This document shows, piece after piece, positions 16,248 to 26,400 of a stretch of DNA of 64,000 bases. The stretch is from Nocardioides sp. PD653-B2. GTDB taxonomy: Bacteria > Actinomycetota > Actinomycetes > Propionibacteriales > Nocardioidaceae. Where the stretch lies: contig NZ_BDJE01000004.1 in the NCBI RefSeq assembly GCF_002117935.1, forward strand, positions 62,001-126,000, given 5' to 3'. How positions within the stretch are numbered: the stretch's first letter is position 1; the number at the start of each line of letters is the position of its first letter. The translations under genes and the position numbers were made by a program. The notes beneath the pieces are model-generated. The model was not told the origin of the DNA. It searched no databases and saw nothing but the letters and a program-made list of their open reading frames with translations.

Positions 16248-17528
16248 ATGGCTGGTAGGGCCGCCGCGGGCAGCGTCCGCAAGATTCATCTGCGCTCCTG
16301 CATCCACCGACAGACCTGCACGTGCGGAGGGCGCGGCACACACGAGAAGCCATGCCCAAAGGCTCAGCGCTGCCGCTGCGACGGGCGCTGGCAAGCTCGG
16401 GTCACAGCGCCCAACGGCGCGACCATAACCGCTCCCTCGACCTTCAAAGCGAAGATCGACGCCGAGGAGTGGGTGAAGGCCGAACGGGCCCTGATGGAGG
16501 ATCCCTCCGCCTACATCACCGCCCAGGCACGCCTCGAAGCTGCGAAGGAGCGAGCCCGGCTCGATGCGGCCAACACCTTCGCCGTGTACGCGGAGCGCTA
16601 TCTCATGTCGCGGGACCTTCGGCCAAAGACGGTTCGGGAGTACCGCGGACTGCTCGATCGCACACTGGTCCCCGCCTTCGGCGAGACCCCGTTGAAGGCG
16701 ATCACTCGCGAGGGCGTCCGCGCCTGGCATGCGGCCTTGCCAACAAAAACGCCTGCTGCGAACGCCGCGGCCTACCGCCTCCTTCGCTCGGTCATGAACG
16801 CAGCTGAGGACGACGAACTCATCGACCGCAGCCCGGTGCGTATTCAGAAGGCGTCGACCGCCCGGGTGAAGAATCCGCAGAAGCCGTCCCCCGTCGACGA
16901 GATGGCAACCATCGTCGACAACATGCCCGAGCGGCTGCGTCTGTTCATCGTGCTTGCTGCGTTCGCGGGCATGCGGGAGGGCGAAATCTTCGAGCTCCGC
17001 CGCAGCGACATTAGGTCGACCTCGGGTTCGATATCGGTCACCCGCAAGATCGAGAAGGACGCAGACCCGCAGGCCGATGGCGCATGCCCGAACTGCGGCC
17101 GAGTAATCGGACCGCCGAAGACGGAGAAGGGCACACGTGTCGTCCATCTGCCACCGGCGTTCCTGCCGCTTCTCCGCGCGCACCTGCTCGCCCACACAGC
17201 GCCCGGCGCCGACGGCCTGCTCTTTCCCGGCGAACGCAAAGACCACATGAGCGCTCGCTACCTCCTCGACCGGTATGCAATCGCCCGCAAGGCCGCCGGC
17301 CGCTCAGACCTCACCATCCACGGCCTCCGCCACTCCGCGTTGACCTTGGCCGGGCAGCACGGCGCCACCGGCGCTGAACTCCAGGCGCGTGCGGGCCACG
17401 CCTCGCAGGCGGCCATGGCGATCTATCAGCACGCCACTGCCGACCGCGACCGGCAGCTTGCCGACAGGCTCGGAGAGACTGTCGCCGCCTCCGGTGCCTG
17501 GGCGCACCTTCTCGTTGAGCCTGAGTAG
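16248..17528 (+). CDS. Tyrosine recombinase/integrase of the element
   Basis: 426 residues. The C-terminal catalytic set is complete: Arg243 (GMREGE), His358-x-x-Arg361 (HGLRH), His384 (GHAS) and Tyr393. A SAM-like core-binding domain lies at about 115-200. Two unusual parts are visible: a Cys-rich N-terminus (CIHRQTCTC, CPKAQRCRC) and a CPNC insertion at 280-283 inside the catalytic domain, together suggestive of zinc binding. The ATG has AAGGGG about 10 bases upstream; an in-frame start at 16155 is less likely. It lies next to the tRNA-Ala fragment it presumably targeted. Confidence 0.9.
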   Translation: MAGRAAAGSVRKIHLRSCIHRQTCTCGGRGTHEKPCPKAQRCRCDGRWQARVTAPNGATITAPSTFKAKIDAEEWVKAERALMEDPSAYITAQARLEAAKERARLDAANTFAVYAERYLMSRDLRPKTVREYRGLLDRTLVPAFGETPLKAITREGVRAWHAALPTKTPAANAAAYRLLRSVMNAAEDDELIDRSPVRIQKASTARVKNPQKPSPVDEMATIVDNMPERLRLFIVLAAFAGMREGEIFELRRSDIRSTSGSISVTRKIEKDADPQADGACPNCGRVIGPPKTEKGTRVVHLPPAFLPLLRAHLLAHTAPGADGLLFPGERKDHMSARYLLDRYAIARKAAGRSDLTIHGLRHSALTLAGQHGATGAELQARAGHASQAAMAIYQHATADRDRQLADRLGETVAASGAWAHLLVEPE

Positions 17529-17658
17529 ATTGCGAGCAGCAGGTCAAGAGTCGGTTCCCCTTGCCTACTGAGCAATAACGTCACCCGACGGTGTCCGTTC
17601 TTGGGGCCGTTCTGCTGCTTCTCCCTTGGTAGAGCGCTACCTCGGAGGAGCACACCTG

Positions 17659-17823
17659 ATGCATCAGTTCTCGACACCTCGTGACGCCAACCGCCAGCTG
17701 CGGGCGCATCCGGCGATCGTCTTGCGTGATCACCTCGCCCAGACCCTAGACGCTGCCCGCCTGCTTCGATCCCTCCTGGCGGTCGCCGACAAGGGTGGCG
17801 AGCAGGCCGGCGATCACCAATGA
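17659..17823 (+). CDS. Small hypothetical protein (54 aa)
   Basis: Begins MHQFSTPRDANRQL and is mostly helical with an AQTLDAARLLRSLLAVAD stretch. GGAGGAG lies 8 bases before the ATG. Its stop overlaps the next start (ATGA), which supports real translation and coupling. No family recognised. Confidence 0.6.
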   Translation: MHQFSTPRDANRQLRAHPAIVLRDHLAQTLDAARLLRSLLAVADKGGEQAGDHQ

Positions 17824-18497
17824 ATGGCCAGAGCGGACTGCCTGCCTCCGCTGAGGCGGTCTATGGCGCCGAGCAAGCTCTACAGCGTGCGGCGGACACC
17901 GTCGAGGAGTTGGGCGACGTAGCGGCGTCGTCACTCCGGGTACTCGACGATGCCGCGATGGACTCGTTCTACGCCCACCAAGACGACCGCCGCGCCTTCT
18001 ACCTTGAGTCCGCAGGCGCTCACTTGGGCCGGCTTCGCAGCAGGTCGGAGGTGATGACAGAACTCGGAGAGGACCTCGTGCGCCATCTCGCAGCTGCGAG
18101 CAGCGCGATCGAGGAGGCCGGACGCGAACTGAGCGACACAGATGGCCTCGAGGAGGTCAACCACGAAGCACGAGCCCTGCGGACACACATCGACGTGCTC
18201 GGCGAGGTTGTAGCCCTCGCCGGGCCAGTCGCAATGGAGATCAGGCGGCACGCGGTCTGCGCGGCTGAGTGTTCAAGGGAGACCGATGCGCTGATGCTGC
18301 TGGACACCCGCGTTCACGACGCCGGACGGGAGGTCAGTCGCGCAGACGAAGGCGTGGCGATGATGCGCAACATCATCGAGAGCGCGCACTCCCGTGCGCG
18401 CAGCTCGGCGGCCCTGGCTGGTTCCCTCCACTACGCCGCCACTCATCCCTCCTCGACGGCGTCGCCGCCGCAGCCAGGCCCCGACATTGCCATCTGA
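17820..18497 (+). CDS. Hypothetical helical protein of the element
   Basis: 225 residues, largely alpha-helical and acidic, with coiled-coil-like stretches (AEQALQRAADTVEELGDVA, SSAIEEAGRELSD). No membrane segment, signal peptide or catalytic motif is visible. It overlaps the preceding 54-residue gene by four bases and is followed after 43 bases by another small gene. Probably a cargo or maintenance protein of the element; function unknown. Confidence 0.7.
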   Translation: MNGQSGLPASAEAVYGAEQALQRAADTVEELGDVAASSLRVLDDAAMDSFYAHQDDRRAFYLESAGAHLGRLRSRSEVMTELGEDLVRHLAAASSAIEEAGRELSDTDGLEEVNHEARALRTHIDVLGEVVALAGPVAMEIRRHAVCAAECSRETDALMLLDTRVHDAGREVSRADEGVAMMRNIIESAHSRARSSAALAGSLHYAATHPSSTASPPQPGPDIAI

Positions 18498-18540
18498 ACC
18501 CGACCCCTTTCCCTTCCGCACCTTGCGAAAGGCACCTGTC

Positions 18541-19047
18541 ATGGGCGATCGCACACCAATCCAGGTCGTCATCTACTCCTGTCCACCCGACCTCGTCGCT
18601 GCCGTACTCGACACGTTGGAGACGTACGACATTTACGGGGGCGCCCACTCGCCGAACTCACTGGCCGACCCGAGGCTGACCGAGCTCGAGCTCGGTGTGT
18701 GCTGTTCGCGCATCGAGAGCTCGGTCGGGTCGAGCGACGAGATCGCCGACGAGTTCCCCGACCAGGCTGCCTGGAAGGTGTGGGAGGACCCTGCGTACGA
18801 ACATCTCGGGCAACTCCATCTGCACCACCCGGACCTGGGCCGGTTCAGTGCCGAGTGCGACGCCTACGGTCGGGCTGTCTTCACCAGCCTGGAGGTTGAC
18901 CGGCTCGCCGCCAAGCATGGCAGCGATCTGGTGCAGTTGCGCCACGAGACGGGGCTGACGTGGGAGCAGGCCCTCGAGGCACTCGCCGCAGCCAACAACG
19001 GGATCGTGCTGCCCCGCGAACCCTCACCCGGGTCGGCGCCGCTATAG
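18541..19047 (+). CDS. Hypothetical protein of the element
   Basis: 168 residues, start supported by GAAAGG upstream. It opens with a beta strand (IQVVIYSCPPDLVAAVLDTL), is acidic in the middle, and ends with a helical tail. No known motif recognised. It lies between two other hypothetical genes in the same direction and may be co-transcribed with them. Confidence 0.65.
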   Translation: MGDRTPIQVVIYSCPPDLVAAVLDTLETYDIYGGAHSPNSLADPRLTELELGVCCSRIESSVGSSDEIADEFPDQAAWKVWEDPAYEHLGQLHLHHPDLGRFSAECDAYGRAVFTSLEVDRLAAKHGSDLVQLRHETGLTWEQALEALAAANNGIVLPREPSPGSAPL

Positions 19048-19221
19048 GCCATGGCGTTGAACCAGCTCGCCTGCGGGCCCTCACGGTGGCTGCCAGAGAA
19101 CGCCTCCGGGCAAGCCCCGCAAACAACTTCGCCTGATCGGTAGCCGGCGGCTGTCCGATCTGGCAATGGGTCGGTTGCTTATCCCTGGCAGCCAGTTCCT
19201 TCACCCGAGTAGGTGCTCTCC

Positions 19222-20274
19222 ATGGTCAACACCCTCAAGATCGGATCGCATGACGAGTTGATCTCCTATGTCCCGCACGCACTGGGATTCGCTCCCGAGA
19301 ACAGCATGATCTGCCTTCCCTTCGGCGGCGGCCCGACCTCCCGCGTCGACCTGCCGGACTCCCCTGATGCGAAGAGGCAGTTCCTCGACGCTCTGACCGA
19401 TGTCTACCTGCGGCGCCACTCCATTTCGCGGCTCGCGCTCATCGCATTCGGTGAGAACGGCCGTACCTGTCTGGAGGCACTCTCAGCTCTCGGTGAGCGA
19501 CTGGTCAGCGACCACCGCGGACCTGATGTTGGTCCGATGCTGTGGGTCAACGGTGACGAGTGGTTCGACGTCCTCGAGGACACCAGCGGCCGCGTCGACC
19601 CGCGTACTCGGGCCCGGATGGACGCAGAGTTCGCGCTGATGGGACACGTCATGCCGACCGGCCGCAGGGAGGACCTGGCGACCGCGATGCGAGGTGACCC
19701 AGCGCCCGTTGCCAAGCACCTGCCGGCGGCGCAGGAGCGTGAGGCCGCCATGGATCTGGGCGCCCGCAAGGGGGAGGTCGAGTGGCTCGGGTCCCGTCTC
19801 GACGAGTTCCTCCAGGACCGTCGACCGCTCTCCGATGTCGATGCGGCTCGCGTGCTGGCCGTGATCCACGACAGCAGCGCAAGGAATGCAGCCGAGATCC
19901 GGATGGCCCGTGCGAATGCGGCGGTCTGTTCTGAGTTCTGGCACAATCTCGTGCGCCGCGCGCCCGATCAGGTCCGCGATACACCGGCCGCACTGCTCGC
20001 GCTCAGCTCCTACCTAGAAGGCCACGGCGCGAAGGCCTGGACGGCGCTCGATCAGATCTCCGAAGCGCGTCCGCCCATTGCTGACCTCCTAGCCACAGCT
20101 CTGGAGCAGGCGATCCACCCCCGCGAGTTCGAGCGGGCGCTCCACCAGGTCGCGCCGGCTGCGCTGATGCAACAGGCAGCGCTTCGTGCCCCTGCGTCCC
20201 ACGAGCGCACCCAGCTGGACAAGTACCAGGCCCGGGCGGTTGACGGTCCGGCATCGTCGGCGCCGGGCTGCTGA
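19222..20274 (+). CDS. DUF4192 family protein
   Basis: About 350 residues. The N-terminus has the DUF4192 signature: KIGSHDELISYVPHALGF then PENSMICLPF, followed by a RLALIAFGE strand and a helical C-terminal half. DUF4192 proteins are widespread in actinobacterial chromosomes and mobile elements and have no established function. The start is ATG at 19222 or GTG three codons earlier. Genes on both sides are element hypotheticals in the same orientation. Confidence 0.82.
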   Translation: MVNTLKIGSHDELISYVPHALGFAPENSMICLPFGGGPTSRVDLPDSPDAKRQFLDALTDVYLRRHSISRLALIAFGENGRTCLEALSALGERLVSDHRGPDVGPMLWVNGDEWFDVLEDTSGRVDPRTRARMDAEFALMGHVMPTGRREDLATAMRGDPAPVAKHLPAAQEREAAMDLGARKGEVEWLGSRLDEFLQDRRPLSDVDAARVLAVIHDSSARNAAEIRMARANAAVCSEFWHNLVRRAPDQVRDTPAALLALSSYLEGHGAKAWTALDQISEARPPIADLLATALEQAIHPREFERALHQVAPAALMQQAALRAPASHERTQLDKYQARAVDGPASSAPGC

Positions 20275-20294
20275 GAAGAAACGGAGACAGGACC

Positions 20295-20453
20295 GTGAGG
20301 AACCTTCTTTCGGCGCTGGAGAAGTGCCTTGCCCGGCTCATTGCCGCCACGCCCCCGGCCCCGGCCCCGGCCGCGGCCGACCGTCCGGAGATCGACCTGG
20401 TCTATCCCGACAACGCCGCGCAGGACCGTTTGGACGGCAGCCTCCGCGAGTAG
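20295..20453 (+). CDS. Small hypothetical protein (52 aa)
   Basis: GTG start with GGAGA about 9 bases upstream, 20 bases after the DUF4192 stop. The protein starts VRNLLSALEKCLARL, has an Ala-Pro run and ends in an acidic tail with a DLVYPD segment. No family recognised; the call rests on start signal and position. Confidence 0.45.
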   Translation: MRNLLSALEKCLARLIAATPPAPAPAAADRPEIDLVYPDNAAQDRLDGSLRE

Positions 20454-20646
20454 TTCACCCCGGCGTTGTCAAGGGCCCAGTCCGCGCCCTGTGGACAACG
20501 ATGCGCTCTCCACAGATGGGAGCGGGCTCGGTTGCACTGTCGGTGGTTCGTCGCACACTCAGGGAAGGACGTCGACGCGCTCTGCGGCGCGCGTCCGGGG
20601 TGTCGGGTTCATCGGGAGTCCGGCCCCCGTCAAAGGGGTGAGGACG

Positions 20647-21564
20647 ATGCAGGCATCGACGAAGGTGCTCCGTCTGATCGCTGTTATGCCGGCTGGTGTA
20701 GCCGGCAGCTTCATCGCGGTCATCGGGTTGGGCTTCCTTCCAGGAGCCGGCCTGGTGTTGGCGTTTCTGGGCACTGTGGCGACCTTTCTTGTCCTGGCGC
20801 TCGGGGCGTTGGAGGGACCGGCAGCGCGGTTGTTCGGGTTCTCCCGCGGGCCGCGACCCGGCGAGAAGGCGGTGCTGGAGCCGGCTCTGCGGCTGGTGGA
20901 GAAGCTCGATCTCGCCCCTGAGCGGGTGCTGGTGCGGTTGGTTGACAGCGACGATCTGCTGGTGGTGCCGATCGGGCGCGTCACCGTGATCGTGGAGCCG
21001 TGGCTGCTGGAGGGTCTGTTCGAGCGTCGGTTGACGGTCGCCGATGCCGCAACCGCGATCGGGCACGCGGTTGCCAGCCAGCGGGTCGGTCCGTCAAGGT
21101 TCGACCTGGCGACGCGACTCTGGGCGTTCCCATGGGCACTGGTTCATGTCATCGTCCGACAGATCGCACGGGCTTTCTCGTGGGTGCCGGCGGCTGGTCT
21201 CGCGTGGCATCTGCGGATCGTGGTTGGCGTCGTCGCGGTCTTCCAAGGTTTCCAGCCTGGCGGGAGCCCGACGTTGGGGGTCGCGACCGGTGCGCTGGTC
21301 GCCGTTAGCTACATCGCGCCCGCAGCCGACCGGTGCTGGCGCGCAGTCGTTGAGCGCGAGGCCGACCGGGTCGTGTCCAGCCGGGGTCTCGCTGATCCGC
21401 TGATCCAGTTCGTCCAGTGGCGCTTGAGTGCTCGCTCAATGGAGCGGGTGCACCGCATCCGCACGGCAGCGGCAGGCGCGACGACGTCGAGTGCGTCTGG
21501 CGCAGAGCTCATCGATGAGCCTGCACGCGGCCCGGTGCTGGCGCACGCCGTCGCTATCAGATGA
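20647..21564 (+). CDS. Membrane protein resembling degenerate M48 peptidases
   Basis: 305 residues. Two N-terminal membrane helices (LIAVMPAGVAG, FLPGAGLVLAFLG) and two central hydrophobic segments (ALVHVIVRQIARAF, VVGVVAVFQGF) are visible. AATAIGHAVASQ stands where M48 enzymes have HExxH, and EREADRVVSSRG looks like the M48 ExxxD zinc-ligand helix. The HExxH motif is absent, so peptidase activity is doubtful. The M48 link is inference. AAAGGGGTGAGG precedes the ATG. Its 3' end overlaps the convergent DUF1173 gene by 8 bases. Confidence 0.7.
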   Translation: MQASTKVLRLIAVMPAGVAGSFIAVIGLGFLPGAGLVLAFLGTVATFLVLALGALEGPAARLFGFSRGPRPGEKAVLEPALRLVEKLDLAPERVLVRLVDSDDLLVVPIGRVTVIVEPWLLEGLFERRLTVADAATAIGHAVASQRVGPSRFDLATRLWAFPWALVHVIVRQIARAFSWVPAAGLAWHLRIVVGVVAVFQGFQPGGSPTLGVATGALVAVSYIAPAADRCWRAVVEREADRVVSSRGLADPLIQFVQWRLSARSMERVHRIRTAAAGATTSSASGAELIDEPARGPVLAHAVAIR

Positions 21565-22840
21565 ACGGAGCCGTTGACTTGGCCGGCGGGAGCACCGGCA
21601 TGTTGGAGGTGATGACCCAGGTCCAGACGTCTGTTCCGGTGTCGGCGGCGATTTGGGTGGCGGCGTCGCGGTCGTGGTCGTTGGTGAGGAGGAACGCGGC
21701 GGTGGGAGATTCGGTGTCGGTGAAGACGAGGGAAGCCATGGGCCTGTCGGGGGCGAGGTTGTAGCGCAGTGACTTGGTGAACCTGCGGCGCGCCTCGAGC
21801 GCGGTGTCTAGAAGCAGCTTGTCGGCTAATGACTCGTACGGGAGCCAGTTGCGGTCGGTCATGACCAGGGAGATCTCTTCGGCGGTGGTCAGGCCGGCGC
21901 GGCCGACGGAGAAGGTGGCGATGACCATCAGGTGGCCCTGGTCGTTGGCCTGCCAGAGTTCGAGTTCGTCTCCGAATCGTTTGTTGAGACGGGTCAGGAG
22001 CGTGTCATCGACCATGAGTGGTGCGTCGGGCAGGTGTTTGATGACGAGCTTGTGCCCGAACCGGGCAGCCGCGATCTCTTTCAGCTCGCCGATGAGCATC
22101 ATGAACTGCTGCGAGCTCCCGTGCTGCTGGAGCGGCGCCCAGGCGGTGAGGCGGCGGACGGCGATCTCGGTCTTCTTCTCAACGCTGAACGGTTCGGGGA
22201 TGTAGAGCCGTGCGGCGAGCGGCTTGCCCTTGGTGAACTTTCCGCGGGCGGCCTGGCGCAGGTACCAGGACACGATGCGCCAGTTGCGTTTGCCGTCCAT
22301 GCCGGGGCTCCAGGTGGCGAGGTCGGCTTCTTGCCACAGGTAGTGCAGGACCGCACGGAGGGTGAGCCGGTTGGGGTCGGCGGCCACCGAATCGGCCGCG
22401 TCCCCGCCACCGGCGCTGGCCGGTGTTGGGCGTTCGGTCTTCGACATGCGGAACCCGAGCTTGATGGCGGTCAGGCCGCTGTCGGATTCCTCGGTGATCG
22501 CCGATCCGAGGACCTGCCCGAGCCCGGAGAGTGCCTGGGGTGGCGGGTAGGAGGCGCAGCGGACCGTGTGTGCGAGACCGGTGTCGGGCATGCGTTTGAT
22601 GACGTACTTGTCAGGGCCGATCTTGGCGACGTACATGGCGACGCCGTTGGGGCGGCACAGGCACAGGGGCCTGACGCGGTCGGTGTGTGCGGCCGAGAGG
22701 AGCTGCTGGGTCTCCGGGTTGTTGGTGTGGCTGATCCGGTGGCCGTAGAGCTCGAAGGTCTGCCGGTCCCCGGCAGGGTCGCGCTCGCGGTTCGTGGTGG
22801 GGTCTGCCCTGTCTGCTGCAGGGCCTCGTGTGGTGGTCAT
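21557..22840 (-). CDS. DUF1173 family protein
   Basis: 427 residues. The N-terminal part has the DUF1173 features: HTDRVRPLCLCRPNGVAMYV, a KRMPDTG block, and a CASYPPPQALSGLGQVLG block with conserved cysteines that may bind metal. DUF1173 proteins occur on conjugative plasmids and integrative elements, with unknown function. The ATG at 22840 was chosen because similarity begins soon after it. It is transcribed opposite to the neighbouring element genes, with a 340-base divergent region at its 5' side. Confidence 0.83.
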   Translation of the reverse strand: MTTTRGPAADRADPTTNRERDPAGDRQTFELYGHRISHTNNPETQQLLSAAHTDRVRPLCLCRPNGVAMYVAKIGPDKYVIKRMPDTGLAHTVRCASYPPPQALSGLGQVLGSAITEESDSGLTAIKLGFRMSKTERPTPASAGGGDAADSVAADPNRLTLRAVLHYLWQEADLATWSPGMDGKRNWRIVSWYLRQAARGKFTKGKPLAARLYIPEPFSVEKKTEIAVRRLTAWAPLQQHGSSQQFMMLIGELKEIAAARFGHKLVIKHLPDAPLMVDDTLLTRLNKRFGDELELWQANDQGHLMVIATFSVGRAGLTTAEEISLVMTDRNWLPYESLADKLLLDTALEARRRFTKSLRYNLAPDRPMASLVFTDTESPTAAFLLTNDHDRDAATQIAADTGTDVWTWVITSNMPVLPPAKSTAPFI

Positions 22841-23180
22841 GGCTGGGAGAAGCAGCGGCCACGGCGTCGGATCGGACGCCACGTCGCGGCTCTGACGGCG
22901 TTCTCCACATCTATTCGGGCTGGGCGTCCGATCCGGACAGCGGGTGGGTGCCTTTGTCTGGTGAGGGCGGTGGCGTGCCGCGGAATCGTGCTGTGGCCGG
23001 CGTCCTCGTCAGATGGGTTGGAGGTACCGGGCGTGGTGCGACGGCGTGTGAGTGTTGACGACTCGGACCAGTTGGCGCTGTGGGATCTTGGTGAGGAGCC
23101 AGGTGACTCGGTCGGCGGGGTCCACGGCCCCCGGGACCTTGTTTCCGGTTCTCGGCAGGTCGTGACGGAGGAGAAGGACG
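22841..23180. other. Divergent intergenic region
   Basis: 340 bases between the DUF1173 gene (leftward) and the 88-residue gene (rightward). It should hold promoters for both. I see no gene, hairpin or clear operator; only GGAGGAGAAGGA directly before the rightward start. Confidence 0.5.
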
Positions 23181-23447
23181 ATGAACACTTATGGGGCGCG
23201 GTTGCGGGAGCATTACGCGAGGCATCGGGCGACCGAGGTGGCAGCGATCGCAGACCCAGAGGGGTTTTTCGACCAGCTCGGGGAGCAGATCTCGTTGGAG
23301 GTCCAGGCGCTGGCCGACCAGATCGCGGGCCCGTCGAGCCCGTCGGAGGGGTACGTGGAGCGGCTGGGCCGGTTGACGGAGGCGAAGATGACCGCGGAGT
23401 CGGCAATCCTCCGGGAGTACATGAAGCCGGGTCTGGCCCAGGGCTGA
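23181..23447 (+). CDS. Small helical protein preceding the methylase-helicase
   Basis: 88 residues, strongly supported start (GGAGGAGAAGGACG before ATG). It starts MNTYGARLREHYARHRATEV and is a charged, amphipathic helical protein with a TEAKMTAESAILREYM C-terminal helix. It ends about 50 bases before the large methylase-helicase and is probably co-transcribed with it. It may be a partner of that protein; no family name recognised. Confidence 0.75.
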   Translation: MNTYGARLREHYARHRATEVAAIADPEGFFDQLGEQISLEVQALADQIAGPSSPSEGYVERLGRLTEAKMTAESAILREYMKPGLAQG

Positions 23448-23497
23448 ACGCCACCCCTGGCACGGCTAATAGGCCGGCCGAGGGGGCTAGCGCGGGC

Positions 23498-26400
23498 TTG
23501 AGTGAGCCGGAGGCGCTCGACGTCCTGGTTCCCGCCGGTGAGCAGGTGCGGTTCCGCCCGTCCTCGCAGATGGAGTTGGCGCCGTCAACGTCGCGGGAGC
23601 GGCTGCGGGCCAATGTCGCGGTCTTGGAGTTGCTGGCCGACCTTGAGGCGGAGAACAGGCTCCCCTCGGGGGCCGAGCAGGGTGTGTTGGCGCGCTGGTC
23701 GGGTTGGGGGTCGCTGCCGGAGGTCTTCGACGACACCGTCCGTCACTCCGATGACGCGCAGCGTGCCCGTGACCTGTTGGAGGGACGGGTGCGTGCGGCC
23801 GCGGCGCGCACGACGTTGAACGCGCACTACACCGACGCCGCGCTGGTGCAGGCGGTGTGGACGGCGCTGGGCGAGGCCGGGTTCGACCGCAATGCGGGCG
23901 GCCGGGTGCTGGAGCCGGGGTGTGGTTCGGGCACGTTCATCGGGTTCGCGCCCGAGCATGTGCGCGACGTGATCGGGGTCGAGCTGGATCCGACCACGGC
24001 GCGGGTGGCGGCGCTGTTGTATCCGGGCGCGGAGGTGCGTGAGGAGTCGTTCGCCGAGACGCGGCTGCCGGCGGCGAGCCGGGACCTGGTGATCGGGAAC
24101 GTACCGTTCGGCGACGTGGTTCCGCATGACTCTCGGTACAACCGGGACCGGATGAGCCTGCACAACTACTTCATCTACAAGAGCTTGCATCTGGTCCGGC
24201 CCGGCGGGGTGGTCGCGGTGCTGACCTCGCGGTGGACGATGGATGCCACCAACCCGGCCGCTCGCGAGGCGTTCGCGTCGATGGCGGACCTGGTGACGGC
24301 GGTGCGGCTTCCGGGCCAGACTCACCAGCAGGCGGCGGGCACCGACGCGATCACCGACCTGCTGGTGTTTCGTCGTCGTGGTGAGGGCGAGGAGCCTTTC
24401 GACCTGGTGCCGAACTGGCGTGGAGTTGAGTCCTTGCCGTCGTTTCGCGCTGGGCCTGGCCTGGAGGATGCCGAGGTCACCTTGAACTCGGTGTTCGTGC
24501 AGCAGCCCGCTCGGGTGCTGGGGCGGCTGACATCGCGAATGGGCCGGTTCGGGCCCGAGGTTGCGGTGAGCCCGCCACTGAGCGCCGAGGGGCAGACGTT
24601 GGCGGAGCGGGTAGCCGGGGACCTGCACCGGGAGCTGACCAGGTCGCTGTCGAGCTACGCCAAGGTCCGGCCGCTGTTCACGCCGGCCGCGCCACGGCCT
24701 GCGACTCCGACCCCGCGCCGGCGCTCGACTGGACAGGGCTCCCCGGTCTCCGGGGCGTCCCTACGTCGAGCGGGTGGGGAGCAGCCGCTGGTGCTGCCGG
24801 ACCGGGTGGTGCGGGCCGAGGGGCACATCAGCGCCAACGCCGAGGGCGGCTGGCAGCAGGTCTGCGATGGGGTGTCCGAGTCGTTGGCGGTGCCGAAGTC
24901 GCAGGCGATGGAGTTGCGGATGCTGCTGGGGCTGCGCGACACCGTGGTGACGCTGCTGGAGGCAGAGTCGACCACGCCTCTGCCCGACGAGGCGCCCGGG
25001 GCTGGGACGCCGTCGCATGTGGCCGAGCGTGAGGAGCAGATGGGTACGCTGCGTGCGCGGTTGAACCGCCAGTACGACGCCTACATGACTCGGTACGGGC
25101 CGATCAATCGGGTCACGGCCCGAAACACCGGCCGGATAGATGCCAAGACCGGTGAGCCGGTGGTCGCGCAGGTTCGTCCCCGCCAGGGTGGGTTCGCCGA
25201 CGATCCGCATTCCGCGGCGGTGTTCGCGCTCGAGCACTACGATTCGGCGACCGGGACGGCACGCAAGGCCGACATCTTCATCGAACGGGTGGTCGCGCCG
25301 CGGGTGGTCCGCACCCATGCGGAATCCCCTGCCGATGCCGTGTCGCTGTGCCTGGACACGTACGGCGAGCTGCGGACTAACGAGATCGCCCGGCTGCTCG
25401 AGGTCGACGAGGCCCAGGCGGCGGCCGAGCTGGAGGCGATCGCCTTCGTGGACGCCGACACGGTCGAGCACACCGAGGCGGGGTGGCGCGCGGACTGGGT
25501 GTCGCGCGCGGAGTTCTTGTCCGGGAACGTGCGTGCCCGCCTGAACCGGGTCGAGACGGTCCTCGATCGGGTGGCCGAGGACTCCACCGCGGTCCGGGAG
25601 GAGTCGGCGCAGACGATGCTGCGGCGACTTCAGGCAGCGCAAGCGGCACTGGTCGATGTACTGCCCGAGGACCTGGGGCCGACCGAGATCGTCGCCCAGC
25701 TCGGGGTGCCGTGGGTGAGTGCGGAGACGGTGGAGCAGTTTCTGCGCGAGACGCTCGATGACCGAACCGTGGAGGTGGAGCATCCGGGCGGGCCGGTGTG
25801 GTCGGTGCGCGGCAACCGGCACTCGGTGGCCGCCCGGAACACGTGGGGCACCGACCGGGTCAGCGCGATCGACATCGTCCAGGCGTGCCTGGAGCAGCGG
25901 CAGATCCGGGTCACCGACGAGATGTCTGACGGGCGGCGGATCCCGAACGAGACCGCCACGTTCGCAGCCCAGGAGAAGGCCGAGGAACTCCAGGAGCGGT
26001 TCGCGACCTGGTTGTGGGAGGACCCGGAGCGCTGCCAGGCGCTGATGCGCCGCTACAACGACGCCCTGAACGCGATCGTGCTGCGCTCCTACGACGTTGA
26101 CGAGGACAAGCACTACCCCGGCATGGCCCGCAGTCTGCGGTTGCGTCCGCACCAGCATGCCGCGGTGGCGCGGATGGTGGCCCAGCCGTCAGTGCTGTTA
26201 GCCCACGAGGTCGGCGCCGGGAAGACGTTCTCGGCGATCACCGGGTGCATGGAGTTACGGCGCCTGGATCTGGTCCGCAAGCCGGCGGTGGTGGTGCCCA
26301 ACCACATGCTCGAGCAGTTCTCCCGCGAGTGGTTGCAGGCTTACCCCCAGGCCCGGGTCCTGACTTGTGGCACCGAGGACCTAGTCAAGGACAAGCGGCG

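Noticed and set aside
21932..23497. In-frame upstream extension of the methylase-helicase to about 2285 residues
   Set aside because: The stretch runs antisense through the DUF1173 gene and through the 88-residue gene in another frame, and shows only GC-driven composition. Similarity starts near 23546.
24761..26158. Long minus-strand frame inside the methylase-helicase
   Set aside because: Low-information Arg/His/Pro-rich sequence opposite a gene with clear motifs.
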